From NCBI GenBank assembly GCA_036251935.1, contig CP133967.1, positions 877,488 through 941,487 on the forward strand: 64,000 nt of DNA, given 5' to 3'. This document shows positions 16,127 through 25,335 of this stretch, one piece after another. Numbering within the stretch: the stretch's first letter is position 1; each line of letters starts with the position of its first letter. The notes beneath the pieces were generated by a model that saw only the letters and a program-made list of their open reading frames with translations, made no database searches and was not told the origin of the DNA. The stretch comes from Orbaceae bacterium lpD04. GTDB taxonomy: Bacteria > Pseudomonadota > Gammaproteobacteria > Enterobacterales > Orbaceae. A program made the translations under genes and the position numbers.

Positions 16127-17019
16127 TGAATACACCCAATAATTCGATAGTACTCAATATTGATGATATTACGGTGACTTACAATAATGGTCACACGGCA
16201 ATTTACAATACGAGTTTTAAACTAAATGGCGGCACTATCTGTGCATTAGTCGGCGTTAATGGTAGCGGCAAATCAACGCTATTTAAAAGTATTATGGGAA
16301 TGGTTAAACCTATTAGTGGTACTGTCACGCTAAATAATTTATCGGTTACTAAAGCGTTAAAGCAAAATATTATTGCTTACGTGCCACAAACTGAAGAAGT
16401 TGATTGGGATTTTCCTGTTCTGGTCTCTGATGTTGTCATGATGGGGCGCTATGGTCGGATGTCTTTTTTAAGGATCCCATCAAAAGAAGATAAAAAACAA
16501 GTTGATATGGCGTTAGAGCGAGTTAGTATGTCGGCACTAAAGAATCGGCAAATTGGCGAGCTTTCAGGGGGGCAAAAAAAACGGGTATTTTTAGCTAGAG
16601 CACTTGCTCAGCAAGGCCAAGTCTTACTATTAGATGAGCCTTTTACCGGGGTTGATGTTAAGACTGAAAATGCGATTATTGACCTCTTAAAAGCATTACG
16701 AACAGAAGGGCATCTTATTTTAGTTTCTACCCATAATTTAGGTAGTGTGCCTGAGTTTTGTGATCAAGTTGTTCTCTTTAATCGAACCGTACTTGCAACA
16801 GGCCCAACTAAAACGACCTTTACACCACAAAATTTAATGACAACATTTGGCGGCGCATTACGTTATTTAAGTTTATCGGGTGATAAATTACATGATGATG
16901 AAGATCCAAGAGTCGTTTCAGTATTAACTGACGATGAACGAGCAGCGGTTTTCTATGGGGAAGGGCAAGATGACGCGCCGCACCATGATCTATTACATAA
17001 AGCGCTTAGGAAAAAATAA
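16123..17019 (+). CDS. sitB: Manganese/iron ABC transporter, ATP-binding protein
   Basis: ATPase subunit. Walker [10 protein letters not shown] at residues 44-52, signature LSGGQKKR near 147, Walker [12 protein letters not shown] and H-loop STH. The C-terminal tail is rich in acidic residues and histidine ([19 protein letters not shown]), as in SitB/YfeB. Two overlapping ATGs at 16123 and 16126 are both possible. It overlaps sitA and is one base from sitC. Confidence 0.95.
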   Translation: MMNTPNNSIVLNIDDITVTYNNGHTAIYNTSFKLNGGTICALVGVNGSGKSTLFKSIMGMVKPISGTVTLNNLSVTKALKQNIIAYVPQTEEVDWDFPVLVSDVVMMGRYGRMSFLRIPSKEDKKQVDMALERVSMSALKNRQIGELSGGQKKRVFLARALAQQGQVLLLDEPFTGVDVKTENAIIDLLKALRTEGHLILVSTHNLGSVPEFCDQVVLFNRTVLATGPTKTTFTPQNLMTTFGGALRYLSLSGDKLHDDEDPRVVSVLTDDERAAVFYGEGQDDAPHHDLLHKALRKK

Positions 17020-17020
17020 T

Positions 17021-17887
17021 ATGTGGGAACTATTATTAGAACCTTTCCAGTATCAATATATGCTAAAAGCCATTTGGGCTAGCTGCTTAGTTGGCGCTGC
17101 ATGTGCATTTTTATCTGCTTATTTGATGTTAAAAGGGTGGTCGTTAATGGGGGATGCATTATCTCATTCTGTTGTTCCCGGCGTTGCTGGCGCTTATGCT
17201 TTAGGCTTACCTTATTCTATCGGCGCATTTTTTACTGGTTTTTTAGCCGCAATCTCAATTACGATAATTCGCTATTTTAGCCGATTAAAAGAAGATGCCA
17301 TTATTGGTTTTATTTTTTCAACTTTTTTTGCTTTTGGTCTATTAATTATTTCTCTTAATCCAACTTCAGTTAATATCAATGCCATAATTATGGGTAATAT
17401 TCTAACCATTGCTGATGAAGATTTATGGCAAGTTGAAATTATAATTAGCGCATCACTGCTGGCCTTAATTTTGCTATGGAAAGATTTACTGGTCGCTTTT
17501 TTTGATGAAACCCATGCCCGCTCAATTGGTTTATCTCCTCTAAGATTAAAAATCATTTTTTTCACCATTTTAAGTGCGTGTACGGTTGCAGCCTTACAAA
17601 CTGTTGGCGCTATTTTAGTTATCGCTATGGTTATAACGCCTGGCGCGACGGCTTATTTATTAACTAATCGATTTTCAAGATTACTGATTATTGCCGTATC
17701 AATTGGTTTTTTCACGAGTGGTATTGGCGCATGGATCAGCTATTATCTTGATGGTGCGACAGGTGGCGTGATTATTACATTACAAACACTTATTTTTTTA
17801 TTCGCATTCTTGTTTTCCCCGCAACATGGCTTAATTCCTAATCGTTTACGTATTCGTAAGCAGTTACGTAATAAGGAGTACACTTAA
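17021..17887 (+). CDS. sitC: Manganese/iron ABC transporter, permease
   Basis: Inner-membrane permease of the ABC-3 family with about eight hydrophobic helices; blocks LKGWSLMGDALSHSVVPGVA and QTVGAILVIAMVITPGATAY are diagnostic. An open frame runs further upstream into sitB, but the ATG at 17021 is chosen because it immediately follows the sitB stop and gives an N-terminus (MWELLLEPFQYQYMLKAIW) that matches known SitC. 288 residues. Its last base is the first base of the sitD ATG. Confidence 0.95.
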   Translation: MWELLLEPFQYQYMLKAIWASCLVGAACAFLSAYLMLKGWSLMGDALSHSVVPGVAGAYALGLPYSIGAFFTGFLAAISITIIRYFSRLKEDAIIGFIFSTFFAFGLLIISLNPTSVNINAIIMGNILTIADEDLWQVEIIISASLLALILLWKDLLVAFFDETHARSIGLSPLRLKIIFFTILSACTVAALQTVGAILVIAMVITPGATAYLLTNRFSRLLIIAVSIGFFTSGIGAWISYYLDGATGGVIITLQTLIFLFAFLFSPQHGLIPNRLRIRKQLRNKEYT

Positions 17888-18741
17888 TGGAGTGGTTAAA
17901 TTTTATTATCGAACCATTAAGCTACCCTTTTATGCAAAGGGCAATTATTGTTTCAATTACTACGGGGTTTGTTTGTGCAATCTTATCTTGTTTCTTAGTT
18001 TTAAAAGGTTGGTCATTAATGGGGGATGCCATTTCCCACGCGGTTTTACCCGGTATTGTTTTAGCTTATTTAGGTGGTATTCCAATTATTATCGGTGCCT
18101 TTGCTTCTGGTTTTTTTTGTTCTTTGGCAACCGGTTATATAAAACAAAATTGCCGGGTAAAAGAAGATACGGTAATGGGCATTGTCTATTCGGGTATGTT
18201 TGCTTTTGGTCTGGTTTTATTTTCAAAAGTCGACACAGAGCAGCACCTTAACCATATTTTATTTGGTAGTGTGCTTGGCACTACGCATAGTGAGCTTATT
18301 CAAATTATTATTATTGCGCTAATAGTATCATTAGTTACCCTGATAAAACGTCGGGACCTAATGCTTTTTTGTTTTGATCCTGTTCAAGCGAAAGTCGTAG
18401 GTTTACCGGTAAAATTGTTACACTATGGCTTACTCACGTTTCTTGCTTTAACTATTGTTGCATCATTGCAGGCAGTAGGCGTTATTTTGGTGATTGCAAT
18501 GCTAATTGCGCCGGGGATTATTGCTTTTTTGCTGTCTAAACGATTTGAGCGGATGCTAATTATTGCCATTATCGTATCAATTATTTCTTGTATTTCAGGG
18601 ACGCTTATTAGCTATCATTTTAGTGCAAGTACCAGCGCTTGTATCGTTTTGATACAGGCATTACTTTTTATTTTTGCACAAGGTTATCGACTAATCGTTA
18701 ATTATCGACTCAGTATTTTAAATCGAAAATTGACTAATTAA
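17887..18741 (+). CDS. sitD: Manganese/iron ABC transporter, second permease
   Basis: Second ABC-3 permease, paralogous to sitC: both carry LKGWSLMGDA.SH.V.PG and Q(T/A)VG.ILVIAM. 284 residues. It begins one base into the sitC stop (TAATG) and ends the operon, followed by a hairpin shared with the convergent bamD. Confidence 0.94.
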   Translation: MEWLNFIIEPLSYPFMQRAIIVSITTGFVCAILSCFLVLKGWSLMGDAISHAVLPGIVLAYLGGIPIIIGAFASGFFCSLATGYIKQNCRVKEDTVMGIVYSGMFAFGLVLFSKVDTEQHLNHILFGSVLGTTHSELIQIIIIALIVSLVTLIKRRDLMLFCFDPVQAKVVGLPVKLLHYGLLTFLALTIVASLQAVGVILVIAMLIAPGIIAFLLSKRFERMLIIAIIVSIISCISGTLISYHFSASTSACIVLIQALLFIFAQGYRLIVNYRLSILNRKLTN

Positions 18742-18789
18742 ATTATAGTGAATGGTATTTCGATACTTAATGACGCCTTTATCTATAGC

Positions 18790-18815
18790 AAAGCGGTGAA
18801 TATTTTCACCGCTTT
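18790..18815. terminator. Bidirectional hairpin between sitD and bamD
   Basis: AAAGCGGTGAA-TATT-TTCACCGCTTT, an 11 bp perfect stem, flanked by A on one side and T on the other. It lies between the convergent sitD and bamD stops and can serve both; the T runs are short. Confidence 0.7.
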
Positions 18816-18825
18816 CATCTTTGGG

Positions 18826-19605
18826 TTAGAAAATCCACAAAAATGGTTTGTCATCATTGATCTTTGATGATGTATTACCTAGATTTGCTTCTATTAGTTT
18901 ATTGGTATTTTCGGCTTCGTCTGTTAAACCTAATTGAGTATAAGCATTACGCATGAGGAGTAATCCATGCTTCGCTGAATCAGTATCCGAAAATGTTACT
19001 AGCATATCTTTAACTCGATTAACAACGGCAACATAAGCTCCACGGTCAGTATAGTACTGCGCAACTTTCAGTTGGTATTTTGCTAAACGATCTTTTAACG
19101 CAATAAGTCGTTTTTCTGCATCATAGCTGTATGGGCTATCAGGATAATTAGCCACTAAATAGGTGAAGTCTTTAAATGCAGCTTGTGCATAAGAGGTTTC
19201 ACGATCAGCGCGATCGACATTAAACCAACCTTGAATTTGGTTGTTATCTTGTGCCATGTTTGCAAGACCACGAATATAAATAACCCAATCAACATTTGGA
19301 TGTGTCGGATTAAGTTTTAAAAAACGGTCAATTGAAGCAATTGCTACTGGCAAATCACCTGATTTATAGTATGCATAAATCAAATCCAGTTGAACTTGCT
19401 GAGAATAAGGACCAAACGGATAGGCTTTATCAAGCGCCTCTAAAATTGTGATGCTCGATCGAATATTGCCATTTTGTAATTCTTGCTCTGCTTTGGTATA
19501 TAAATCTTTTTCTGGTACATTATCAACATCAGGTTTTGATGATGAACAAGCCATTAATAGACCCGTCATTGCAGCGATAAAAGAATATTTAAGATATAAT
19601 TTCAT
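18826..19605 (-). CDS. bamD: Outer-membrane protein assembly factor BamD (lipoprotein)
   Basis: Essential lipoprotein of the BAM complex that folds beta-barrel proteins into the outer membrane. Lipobox LLMAC with the lipidated Cys20, then tetratricopeptide-type helices: LYTKAEQELQNGN, AYPFGPYSQQVQLDLIYAYY, DRFLKLNPTHPNVDWVIYIR. 259 residues, slightly longer than E. coli BamD (245) at the C-terminus. Divergent from rluD across 146 bases, the same arrangement as in E. coli. Confidence 0.96.
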   Translation of the reverse strand: MKLYLKYSFIAAMTGLLMACSSSKPDVDNVPEKDLYTKAEQELQNGNIRSSITILEALDKAYPFGPYSQQVQLDLIYAYYKSGDLPVAIASIDRFLKLNPTHPNVDWVIYIRGLANMAQDNNQIQGWFNVDRADRETSYAQAAFKDFTYLVANYPDSPYSYDAEKRLIALKDRLAKYQLKVAQYYTDRGAYVAVVNRVKDMLVTFSDTDSAKHGLLLMRNAYTQLGLTDEAENTNKLIEANLGNTSSKINDDKPFLWIF

Positions 19606-19751
19606 TCAATCATTAATCCATTGTTATTTATTTTAAAACTTTTATGTAAGAAATGTAAAATAAACATTAACCCATTTGAACGTATATGATACTCTAATTT
19701 ATCATAGCTTAAAACACTCAAGAGTGAAAACTCCACTTAATATAGATAATT

Positions 19752-20741
19752 ATGTCAGATAGCACACTAAAAAAGTTAGAATTAACCGCTGAAGTTGAAG
19801 AACATCAATTAGGCTTGAGGCTAGATCAGGCCTTGGCTGAACTGTTTTCACAGTATTCGCGTTCACGAATTAAAGATTGGATTGTAAATGGTCATGTAAA
19901 AGTAAATAATATTGTCGTTGATAAGCCGAAAGAGCGCGTACTTGGTGGCGAACAAATTATTCTTAATGCTTTAATTGAAGAAGAAACCTATCATCAAGGC
20001 GAAAAAATATCTCTCAATATCGTTTACGAAGATGACGATATTTTGGTGATTAATAAACCGCGTGACTTAGTTGTTCACCCTGGTGCGGGCAATCCAAATG
20101 GTACGGTTTTAAATGCACTGCTTTATCATTATCCTGATATTGCAAGTGTACCAAGAGCCGGAATTGTTCATCGATTAGATAAAGATACGACGGGATTAAT
20201 GGTAGTTGCTAAGACTATTGAGGCACAAACTCGCTTAGTCGAATCTTTACAACTACGCGAAATTACACGTGAATATGAAGCCGTTGCGATGGGCATAATG
20301 ACCGCTGGCGGCACAATTGATAAGCCAATCACGCGTCATCCAACTAAGCGTACTCATATGGCCGTATTTCCAACAGGTAAGCCTGCCGTAACTCATTACC
20401 GAGTAATGGAAAAATACCGTGCCCATACCCGTTTACGTTTACGCCTTGAAACTGGCCGTACTCATCAAATTCGTGTCCATATGGCACACATGGCTCACCC
20501 ATTAATTGGCGATCAGCTATATGGCGGCAGACCAAGACCACCAAAAGGAGCAACCGATGAATTTTTCGAAACGTTGCGTAATTTTGACCGCCAAGCTTTA
20601 CATGCAACAATGTTAAGGTTATTTCATCCAATTACAGGTGAACAGATGGAATGGCATGCCCCACTTCCAGAAGATATGCAGCAATTGATTAAAGTATTGC
20701 AAGAAGATACTAAATTGCATCAAGATGAGATTGACTGGTAA
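19752..20741 (+). CDS. rluD: 23S rRNA pseudouridine(1911/1915/1917) synthase
   Basis: Isomerises three uridines in helix 69 of 23S rRNA. S4-like RNA-binding domain at the N-terminus (GLRLDQALAELFSQYSRSRI) and catalytic motif HRLDKDTTG with Asp143. 329 residues, usual for RluD. pgeF follows 6 bases later, as in E. coli (yfiH). Confidence 0.96.
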   Translation: MSDSTLKKLELTAEVEEHQLGLRLDQALAELFSQYSRSRIKDWIVNGHVKVNNIVVDKPKERVLGGEQIILNALIEEETYHQGEKISLNIVYEDDDILVINKPRDLVVHPGAGNPNGTVLNALLYHYPDIASVPRAGIVHRLDKDTTGLMVVAKTIEAQTRLVESLQLREITREYEAVAMGIMTAGGTIDKPITRHPTKRTHMAVFPTGKPAVTHYRVMEKYRAHTRLRLRLETGRTHQIRVHMAHMAHPLIGDQLYGGRPRPPKGATDEFFETLRNFDRQALHATMLRLFHPITGEQMEWHAPLPEDMQQLIKVLQEDTKLHQDEIDW

Positions 20742-20747
20742 ATCATT

Positions 20748-21482
20748 ATGATTAAGGCGATGTACGCTAATTGGCCTGCACCAAATAATGTCCACGCCTT
20801 GACGACACTGCGTCAAGGTGGATGTAGCAATGCGCCTTATCACTCCCTCAATTTAGGGAGTCATGTTGGTGATGATTTAAATCATGTACTTGAAAACCGA
20901 TCGATAGTTACTCAATCATTAGGATTATCAAACGAACCCATTTGGTTAAAACAAACTCATAGCACTAATGTCATTGATATAGCCAGTTACCAATCTATTG
21001 ATGCTGATGCTAGCTACAGTAAGCAAAGAAATGCCGTAAGTGCGATATTAACGGCAGATTGCTTGCCAGTTTTATTTTGTTCACAGCAAGGTGATGAAGT
21101 TGCAGCCGCTCACGCTGGTTGGCGCGGATTATGTCATGGCATTTTAGAAAACACGGTAAGTTACTTTACATGCCAGCCGGCACAAATTATGGCTTGGCTT
21201 GGCCCTGCGATTGGCCCACAAAAGTTCGAAGTTGGGGCTGAAGTTAAAGCTCAATTTGAGCGTCATGACTTAGATGCGTCAAATGCATTTCAATTAGTAA
21301 ATCCCCATGAACAAAAGTATCTTGCTAATCTCTATTTACTAGCAAGGCAGCGGTTGAATAAGCTTGGCATTTATCAAATTTATGGTGGTGAAAACTGTAC
21401 CTATAGTGAAAGTGAGTTATTTTACTCATATCGCCGAGAGCCGCAAACGGGTAGAATGGCGTCTTTGATTTGGTTTGAATAA
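20748..21482 (+). CDS. pgeF: Multicopper/laccase-domain protein PgeF (YfiH)
   Basis: Family of purine nucleoside-acting enzymes first called polyphenol oxidases; in E. coli the protein edits peptidoglycan precursors with wrong first amino acid. Visible motifs: LTADCLPVLF, AAHAGWRGL with the metal-ligand histidine, WLGPAIGPQKFEVG and the C-terminal YRREPQTGRMASLIW. 244 residues. Transcribed with rluD. Confidence 0.93.
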   Translation: MIKAMYANWPAPNNVHALTTLRQGGCSNAPYHSLNLGSHVGDDLNHVLENRSIVTQSLGLSNEPIWLKQTHSTNVIDIASYQSIDADASYSKQRNAVSAILTADCLPVLFCSQQGDEVAAAHAGWRGLCHGILENTVSYFTCQPAQIMAWLGPAIGPQKFEVGAEVKAQFERHDLDASNAFQLVNPHEQKYLANLYLLARQRLNKLGIYQIYGGENCTYSESELFYSYRREPQTGRMASLIWFE

Positions 21483-21522
21483 CTTAGCCGTTGATTACCG
21501 TTGTAATTAAAACATTTGATGA

Positions 21523-22650
21523 TTATAAAAATAGCTCAAGTAATGAGTTAAGAAATAACTTACCTTGCGTTGTTAACTGCCAATTATCTTTATCCTCGCT
21601 AAGATAACCCTTTTTTATTGCTTGATTAATCGGTTGCTCAATATTATTTAACGTTAAACCTGTTCGCTCTACAAAGCGCATTTTTGGTGCTGCTTCAAAT
21701 AGTCTGAACTGATTCATAAAAAATTCAAAAGAGAGTTCATCATCTGGAACTTGATAAGATTTTTCTAAATAACGGCCAGCTAAATATCCTTTGGGGTGCT
21801 TTGTTTTTACCGTTCTAATAATTTTACCATCGGCTTGGGTTAATTTACCATGTGCACCGCAGCCAATCCCAATATAATCGCCAAAACGCCAATAATTCAG
21901 GTTATGTTGGCACATGAATCCTGGTTTAGCATAAGCCGAGGTTTCATATTGTACATAACCACTTTCAGTCAATAATTTGTCGCCTTGTTGATAAATATCC
22001 CACAATAGTTTTTCATCGGGTAATTTAGGCGGCTTAGATCCAAATAATGTATTGGGCTCAATCGTTAATTGATACCATGACAAATGGGGTGGCGAAAGCA
22101 AAATTGCTTGTTTTAGATCTGATAAGGCATCAGTTAATGACTGATCAGGTAAGCCGTGCATTAGATCAAGATTAAAACTGCGCAAATTTAACTTACTTGC
22201 TAGCTGAGCTGCGTTAATTGCGTCATCTGGGTCATGAATTCGACCAAGTTTGACTAATTTATCATGTTGAAAACTTTGTACACCAATCGATATGCGGTTT
22301 ATTCCCGCATCAATATAACCTTTAAAATGATTTGCATCAGCTGAGTTTGGGTTTGCTTCTATCGTTATCTCGGCCCCAGCTTCAAAGGGAATATAGGTTT
22401 GGATCTGGGTTAACAACTGGTTGATTAATTCTGCGGAAAACAGACTTGGCGTGCCACCACCAATAAATATTGAGTGAACGGCTCTATTATTTGTTAAAGC
22501 AAGATCATGACGTAAATCAGCAAGTAGATGATTGATATATTCATCATATGCCGGTGCCTGCTTAATATTATGTGAGTTAAAATCACAATACGGGCATTTT
22601 TGTACGCACCAAGGCATATGAATATACAAGCTGAGTGGAATATGTGTCAT
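21523..22650 (-). CDS. hemW: Radical SAM heme chaperone HemW
   Basis: HemN-like protein that binds heme and delivers it to respiratory enzymes rather than oxidising coproporphyrinogen. CX3CX2C at residues 15-22 in HMPWCVQKCPYCDF, without the fourth cysteine seen in HemN at 74-83 of that protein. Other blocks: IFIGGGTPSLFS, NRISIGVQSF. The start is ATG at 22650; a TTG one codon earlier touches the ttcA stop. 375 residues. Last gene of the efpL-lpxT-ttcA-hemW row. Confidence 0.93.
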   Translation of the reverse strand: MTHIPLSLYIHMPWCVQKCPYCDFNSHNIKQAPAYDEYINHLLADLRHDLALTNNRAVHSIFIGGGTPSLFSAELINQLLTQIQTYIPFEAGAEITIEANPNSADANHFKGYIDAGINRISIGVQSFQHDKLVKLGRIHDPDDAINAAQLASKLNLRSFNLDLMHGLPDQSLTDALSDLKQAILLSPPHLSWYQLTIEPNTLFGSKPPKLPDEKLLWDIYQQGDKLLTESGYVQYETSAYAKPGFMCQHNLNYWRFGDYIGIGCGAHGKLTQADGKIIRTVKTKHPKGYLAGRYLEKSYQVPDDELSFEFFMNQFRLFEAAPKMRFVERTGLTLNNIEQPINQAIKKGYLSEDKDNWQLTTQGKLFLNSLLELFL

Positions 22651-22653
22651 CAA

Positions 22654-23547
22654 TTAGTTAACTTCTTTCCATAAAATCAGATCTTGCTCTGCAATTTCGC
22701 TGGCATCAAAACTATTAACGGGGATCTCTTCACGGTCAAATGCAATATCACCACCGTTAACAATATCATCACCTTTTTTAATACCTTTAAAATCAAATAA
22801 TTTAGGATCGCATAGGTGGGAAAGGGTAACATTTTGAGTTGCGCGAAACATTGTCTCAATGCGTCCAGGAAATTTTTTATCCCATTCATTTAACATGTCT
22901 TTAATGACTTGTCTTTGTAAATTAGGCTGAGATCCACAAAGATTACATGGAATGATCGGAAAGTCTTTAAGATTAGCATATTGAATAATGTCTTTTTCTT
23001 TGCAGTAAGCAAGAGGCCTTATTACAATATGTTCGCCTGTATCGTTCATCAATTTTGGCGGCATCGCTTTTAATTTTCCACCGTAAAACATGTTTAGAAA
23101 TAGGGTTTCCAAAATATCATCGCGATGATGGCCTAGGGCGATTTTAGTTGCACCAATTTCGCTTGCGGTGCGGTATAAAATACCGCGCCTTAAACGCGAA
23201 CAAAGTGAACAGGTCGTTTTACCCTCTGGAATTTTTTCTTTAACGATCCCATAAGTATTTTCTTCAACGATTTTATATTCAATACCTAAAGATTTTAGGT
23301 ACTCAGGCAAAATATGCTCAGGAAAACCGGGTTGTTTTTGGTCAAGATTGACGGCGATTAGCTCAAAATTAATCGGCGCACTGATTTTTAAATTGATCAA
23401 AATATCAAGCATGGTATAGCTATCTTTACCGCCTGATAAGCAAACCATAATTCGGTCACCTTCTTCAATCATGTTAAAATCGGCAATGGCTTCGCCGACT
23501 TGCCGTCTTAGACGTTTATGTAATTTATTTTGATTATAAATATTCAT
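22654..23547 (-). CDS. ttcA: tRNA 2-thiocytidine(32) synthetase TtcA
   Basis: Thiolates cytidine 32 in tRNA using an Fe-S cluster. PP-loop motif SGGKDS at residues 38-43, and two CXXC pairs ([11 protein letters not shown] and [11 protein letters not shown]) that hold the cluster and catalytic sulfur. 297 residues; family usual length is about 310. Its stop is 3 bases before the hemW ATG, so the two are likely coupled. Confidence 0.95.
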   Translation of the reverse strand: MNIYNQNKLHKRLRRQVGEAIADFNMIEEGDRIMVCLSGGKDSYTMLDILINLKISAPINFELIAVNLDQKQPGFPEHILPEYLKSLGIEYKIVEENTYGIVKEKIPEGKTTCSLCSRLRRGILYRTASEIGATKIALGHHRDDILETLFLNMFYGGKLKAMPPKLMNDTGEHIVIRPLAYCKEKDIIQYANLKDFPIIPCNLCGSQPNLQRQVIKDMLNEWDKKFPGRIETMFRATQNVTLSHLCDPKLFDFKGIKKGDDIVNGGDIAFDREEIPVNSFDASEIAEQDLILWKEVN

Positions 23548-23560
23548 ATAATTTAACTGG

Positions 23561-24277
23561 TTATGAGGTTTTAAAAAAGCGCTTAGGCATTAAATGCAAT
23601 AACCCTCGAGCTAAATAGTCGCTAGCTGGTGTTATTAAAAACCAACTAAGAACGATGCTCGTTATGGCAAGTGAACCAACATAAACGTCGGTAAACCAGT
23701 GTGCTCCTGCAATAATACGTGGCGCAGAAAAAATAATAACGATTATTGCTGATTGGATAAATGCTTTTAAGCCAAAATATCGCCACATAAAAGCAGTAAA
23801 AATCATCAACATCATACCATGATCACCTGGAAAGCTATCACTTGATGCATCTTTTGTACCAAAATGAGTCAACTTTGAAATTCGATTAATTGATTCAAGT
23901 GGATCAAAATAGAGTGTCGGACTTTCGTGAGAAATAGGAATAAATCGTCCCCATTGTTTAATTAAAATAGCCATCACTAGCATCATTAAGCCAATAACAA
24001 TCATTTTTCGTTTATCTATATTATCGACCTTACGAAAATAGAGGTAATAGAGCAATGCCATTGCTAAAAATGAGATCACATCAAAACTTCGATGATTGGT
24101 AATTGCGATCAGGTATAAAAATGTTTTATTACTGCCATCTAAAAATTGATTAAAAAAATGGAAAATGGTTGAATCAAGATTAAACCAAAAACCATGACGA
24201 TAGGTACAATATAAGCTGATTAATAATAAAATACCAAAAAGATTCCAACATAGAATCTGAATTACTTTCTTTGACAT
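23561..24277 (-). CDS. lpxT: Lipid A 1-diphosphate synthase LpxT (PAP2 family)
   Basis: Inner-membrane enzyme that transfers phosphate from undecaprenyl pyrophosphate to lipid A on the periplasmic side. Six hydrophobic helices; PAP2 motifs [10 protein letters not shown] and [11 protein letters not shown] carry the catalytic histidines. It shares the LpxT-specific stretches [11 protein letters not shown] and SPTLYFDP with E. coli LpxT, and as in E. coli it neighbours efpL and yeiW. 238 residues. Confidence 0.9.
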   Translation of the reverse strand: MSKKVIQILCWNLFGILLLISLYCTYRHGFWFNLDSTIFHFFNQFLDGSNKTFLYLIAITNHRSFDVISFLAMALLYYLYFRKVDNIDKRKMIVIGLMMLVMAILIKQWGRFIPISHESPTLYFDPLESINRISKLTHFGTKDASSDSFPGDHGMMLMIFTAFMWRYFGLKAFIQSAIIVIIFSAPRIIAGAHWFTDVYVGSLAITSIVLSWFLITPASDYLARGLLHLMPKRFFKTS

Positions 24278-24300
24278 ACGTTAATACTACTCTTTTTAAA

Positions 24301-24873
24301 TTAGTCTGCTCGGCTCATAAAACGGCGCTCAGCGACGTGGATCTTTATTTTTTCACCATTATTAATATATTCAGGAACTTGCACAGTTAAACCTGTTGTT
24401 AATTTTGCCGGTTTCGTTCTAGCACTTGCTGAGGCGCCTTTAATTCCAGGATTGGTTTCAATAATTTCGAGTTCAACTGTTTGCGGTAATTCAAGTGCAA
24501 TGATTTGACCATCAACGGTTAAAACTTGAATACCTGAGATCCCACCTTCTGGAATAAAGAGCAATTCCTCTTCAATTTGGTCTTGTTTAAATGAGTAAGG
24601 GGTATAATCTTCATTATCCATAAAAACGTATTCGTCACCATCAATATAAGAAAAGGTAACCGGTCTGCGGCTAAGCTCAATAGTGTCTAATATATCATCA
24701 CCTTTAAAGCGCTCTTCAACTTTTAATCCTGTTTTTACATCAGCAAAGCGCATTTTATAGAGCGTACTTGCTCCACGAGCGCTAGGACTTTGCACTTCAA
24801 TATCTTTTACGAGTAATAATTTACCATTATAAGAGATTGCATCTCCGCGCTTAACTTCATTAGCTTTTGGCAT
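24301..24873 (-). CDS. efpL: Elongation factor P-like protein EfpL (YeiP)
   Basis: Paralogue of EF-P that relieves ribosome stalling at difficult motifs. 190 residues with three OB-like domains. The tip of the first domain is [12 protein letters not shown] with Arg33 where EF-P has its modified lysine, which separates it from EF-P proper. [19 protein letters not shown] and [10 protein letters not shown] are family blocks. First gene of the minus-strand row leading to hemW. Confidence 0.95.
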   Translation of the reverse strand: MPKANEVKRGDAISYNGKLLLVKDIEVQSPSARGASTLYKMRFADVKTGLKVEERFKGDDILDTIELSRRPVTFSYIDGDEYVFMDNEDYTPYSFKQDQIEEELLFIPEGGISGIQVLTVDGQIIALELPQTVELEIIETNPGIKGASASARTKPAKLTTGLTVQVPEYINNGEKIKIHVAERRFMSRAD

Positions 24874-24974
24874 AATCTTGTTTCCGGTTAATAGTGTTAG
24901 AATAAATAAGCTCGCTATTTTAGCGCTATCTTGCTATTGTCACCAGTAAATTATATCGAATAGGGGGACAAGTT

Positions 24975-25241
24975 ATGGATAATCATTTTCACTGCCGAGA
25001 AAACTGCGGCGCTTGTTGCATAGCACCGTCTATTTCAAGTCCGCTTCCTAATATGCCAAATGGCAAACCAGCTAATGTAATATGTGCCCATTTAGATAAT
25101 AATGCACGCTGCGTGTTATTTGGTTTACCATCAAGGCCATTAGTCTGCCAAAATTTACAGCCATGTCATGAAATGTGTGGTAATAACAGGCAAGAAGCAT
25201 TTAGCTACTTACAAAATTTAGAAGCACTAACGTGCCCTTAA
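24975..25241 (+). CDS. yeiW: YkgJ-type zinc/iron-chelating cysteine cluster protein (YeiW)
   Basis: 88-residue protein with a cysteine cluster CRENCGACC (Cys7, 11, 14, 15) and further cysteines in VICAHL, ARCVLF, LVCQN and EMCGN, the UPF0153 pattern thought to bind metal. It matches E. coli YeiW over its whole length (IAPSISSPLPNMP...GKPAN). Divergent from efpL. Function unknown. The stop lies inside an 18 bp AT-rich hairpin. Confidence 0.9.
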   Translation: MDNHFHCRENCGACCIAPSISSPLPNMPNGKPANVICAHLDNNARCVLFGLPSRPLVCQNLQPCHEMCGNNRQEAFSYLQNLEALTCP

Positions 25242-25280
25242 ATAATTCTAATAAAAAATCAGTTTTATTAGAATTATTTA
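25239..25280 (+). terminator. Long AT-rich inverted repeat at the yeiW stop
   Basis: A perfect 18 bp stem (TAAATAATTCTAATAAAA against its complement) with a 6-base loop begins exactly at the yeiW TAA. The low G+C content and right-hand T richness fit a terminator, though the stem is less stable than usual. It separates yeiW from lysP. Confidence 0.55.
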
Positions 25281-25335
25281 TCTCCTATTCCTATTTTTTT
25301 GGTACACTTCGTAAAATTTTTTTCTAAACAACAGT

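Noticed and set aside
16934-17020. Upstream extension of sitC
   Set aside because: The open frame lies inside sitB in another frame; the ATG right after the sitB stop gives the conserved SitC N-terminus.
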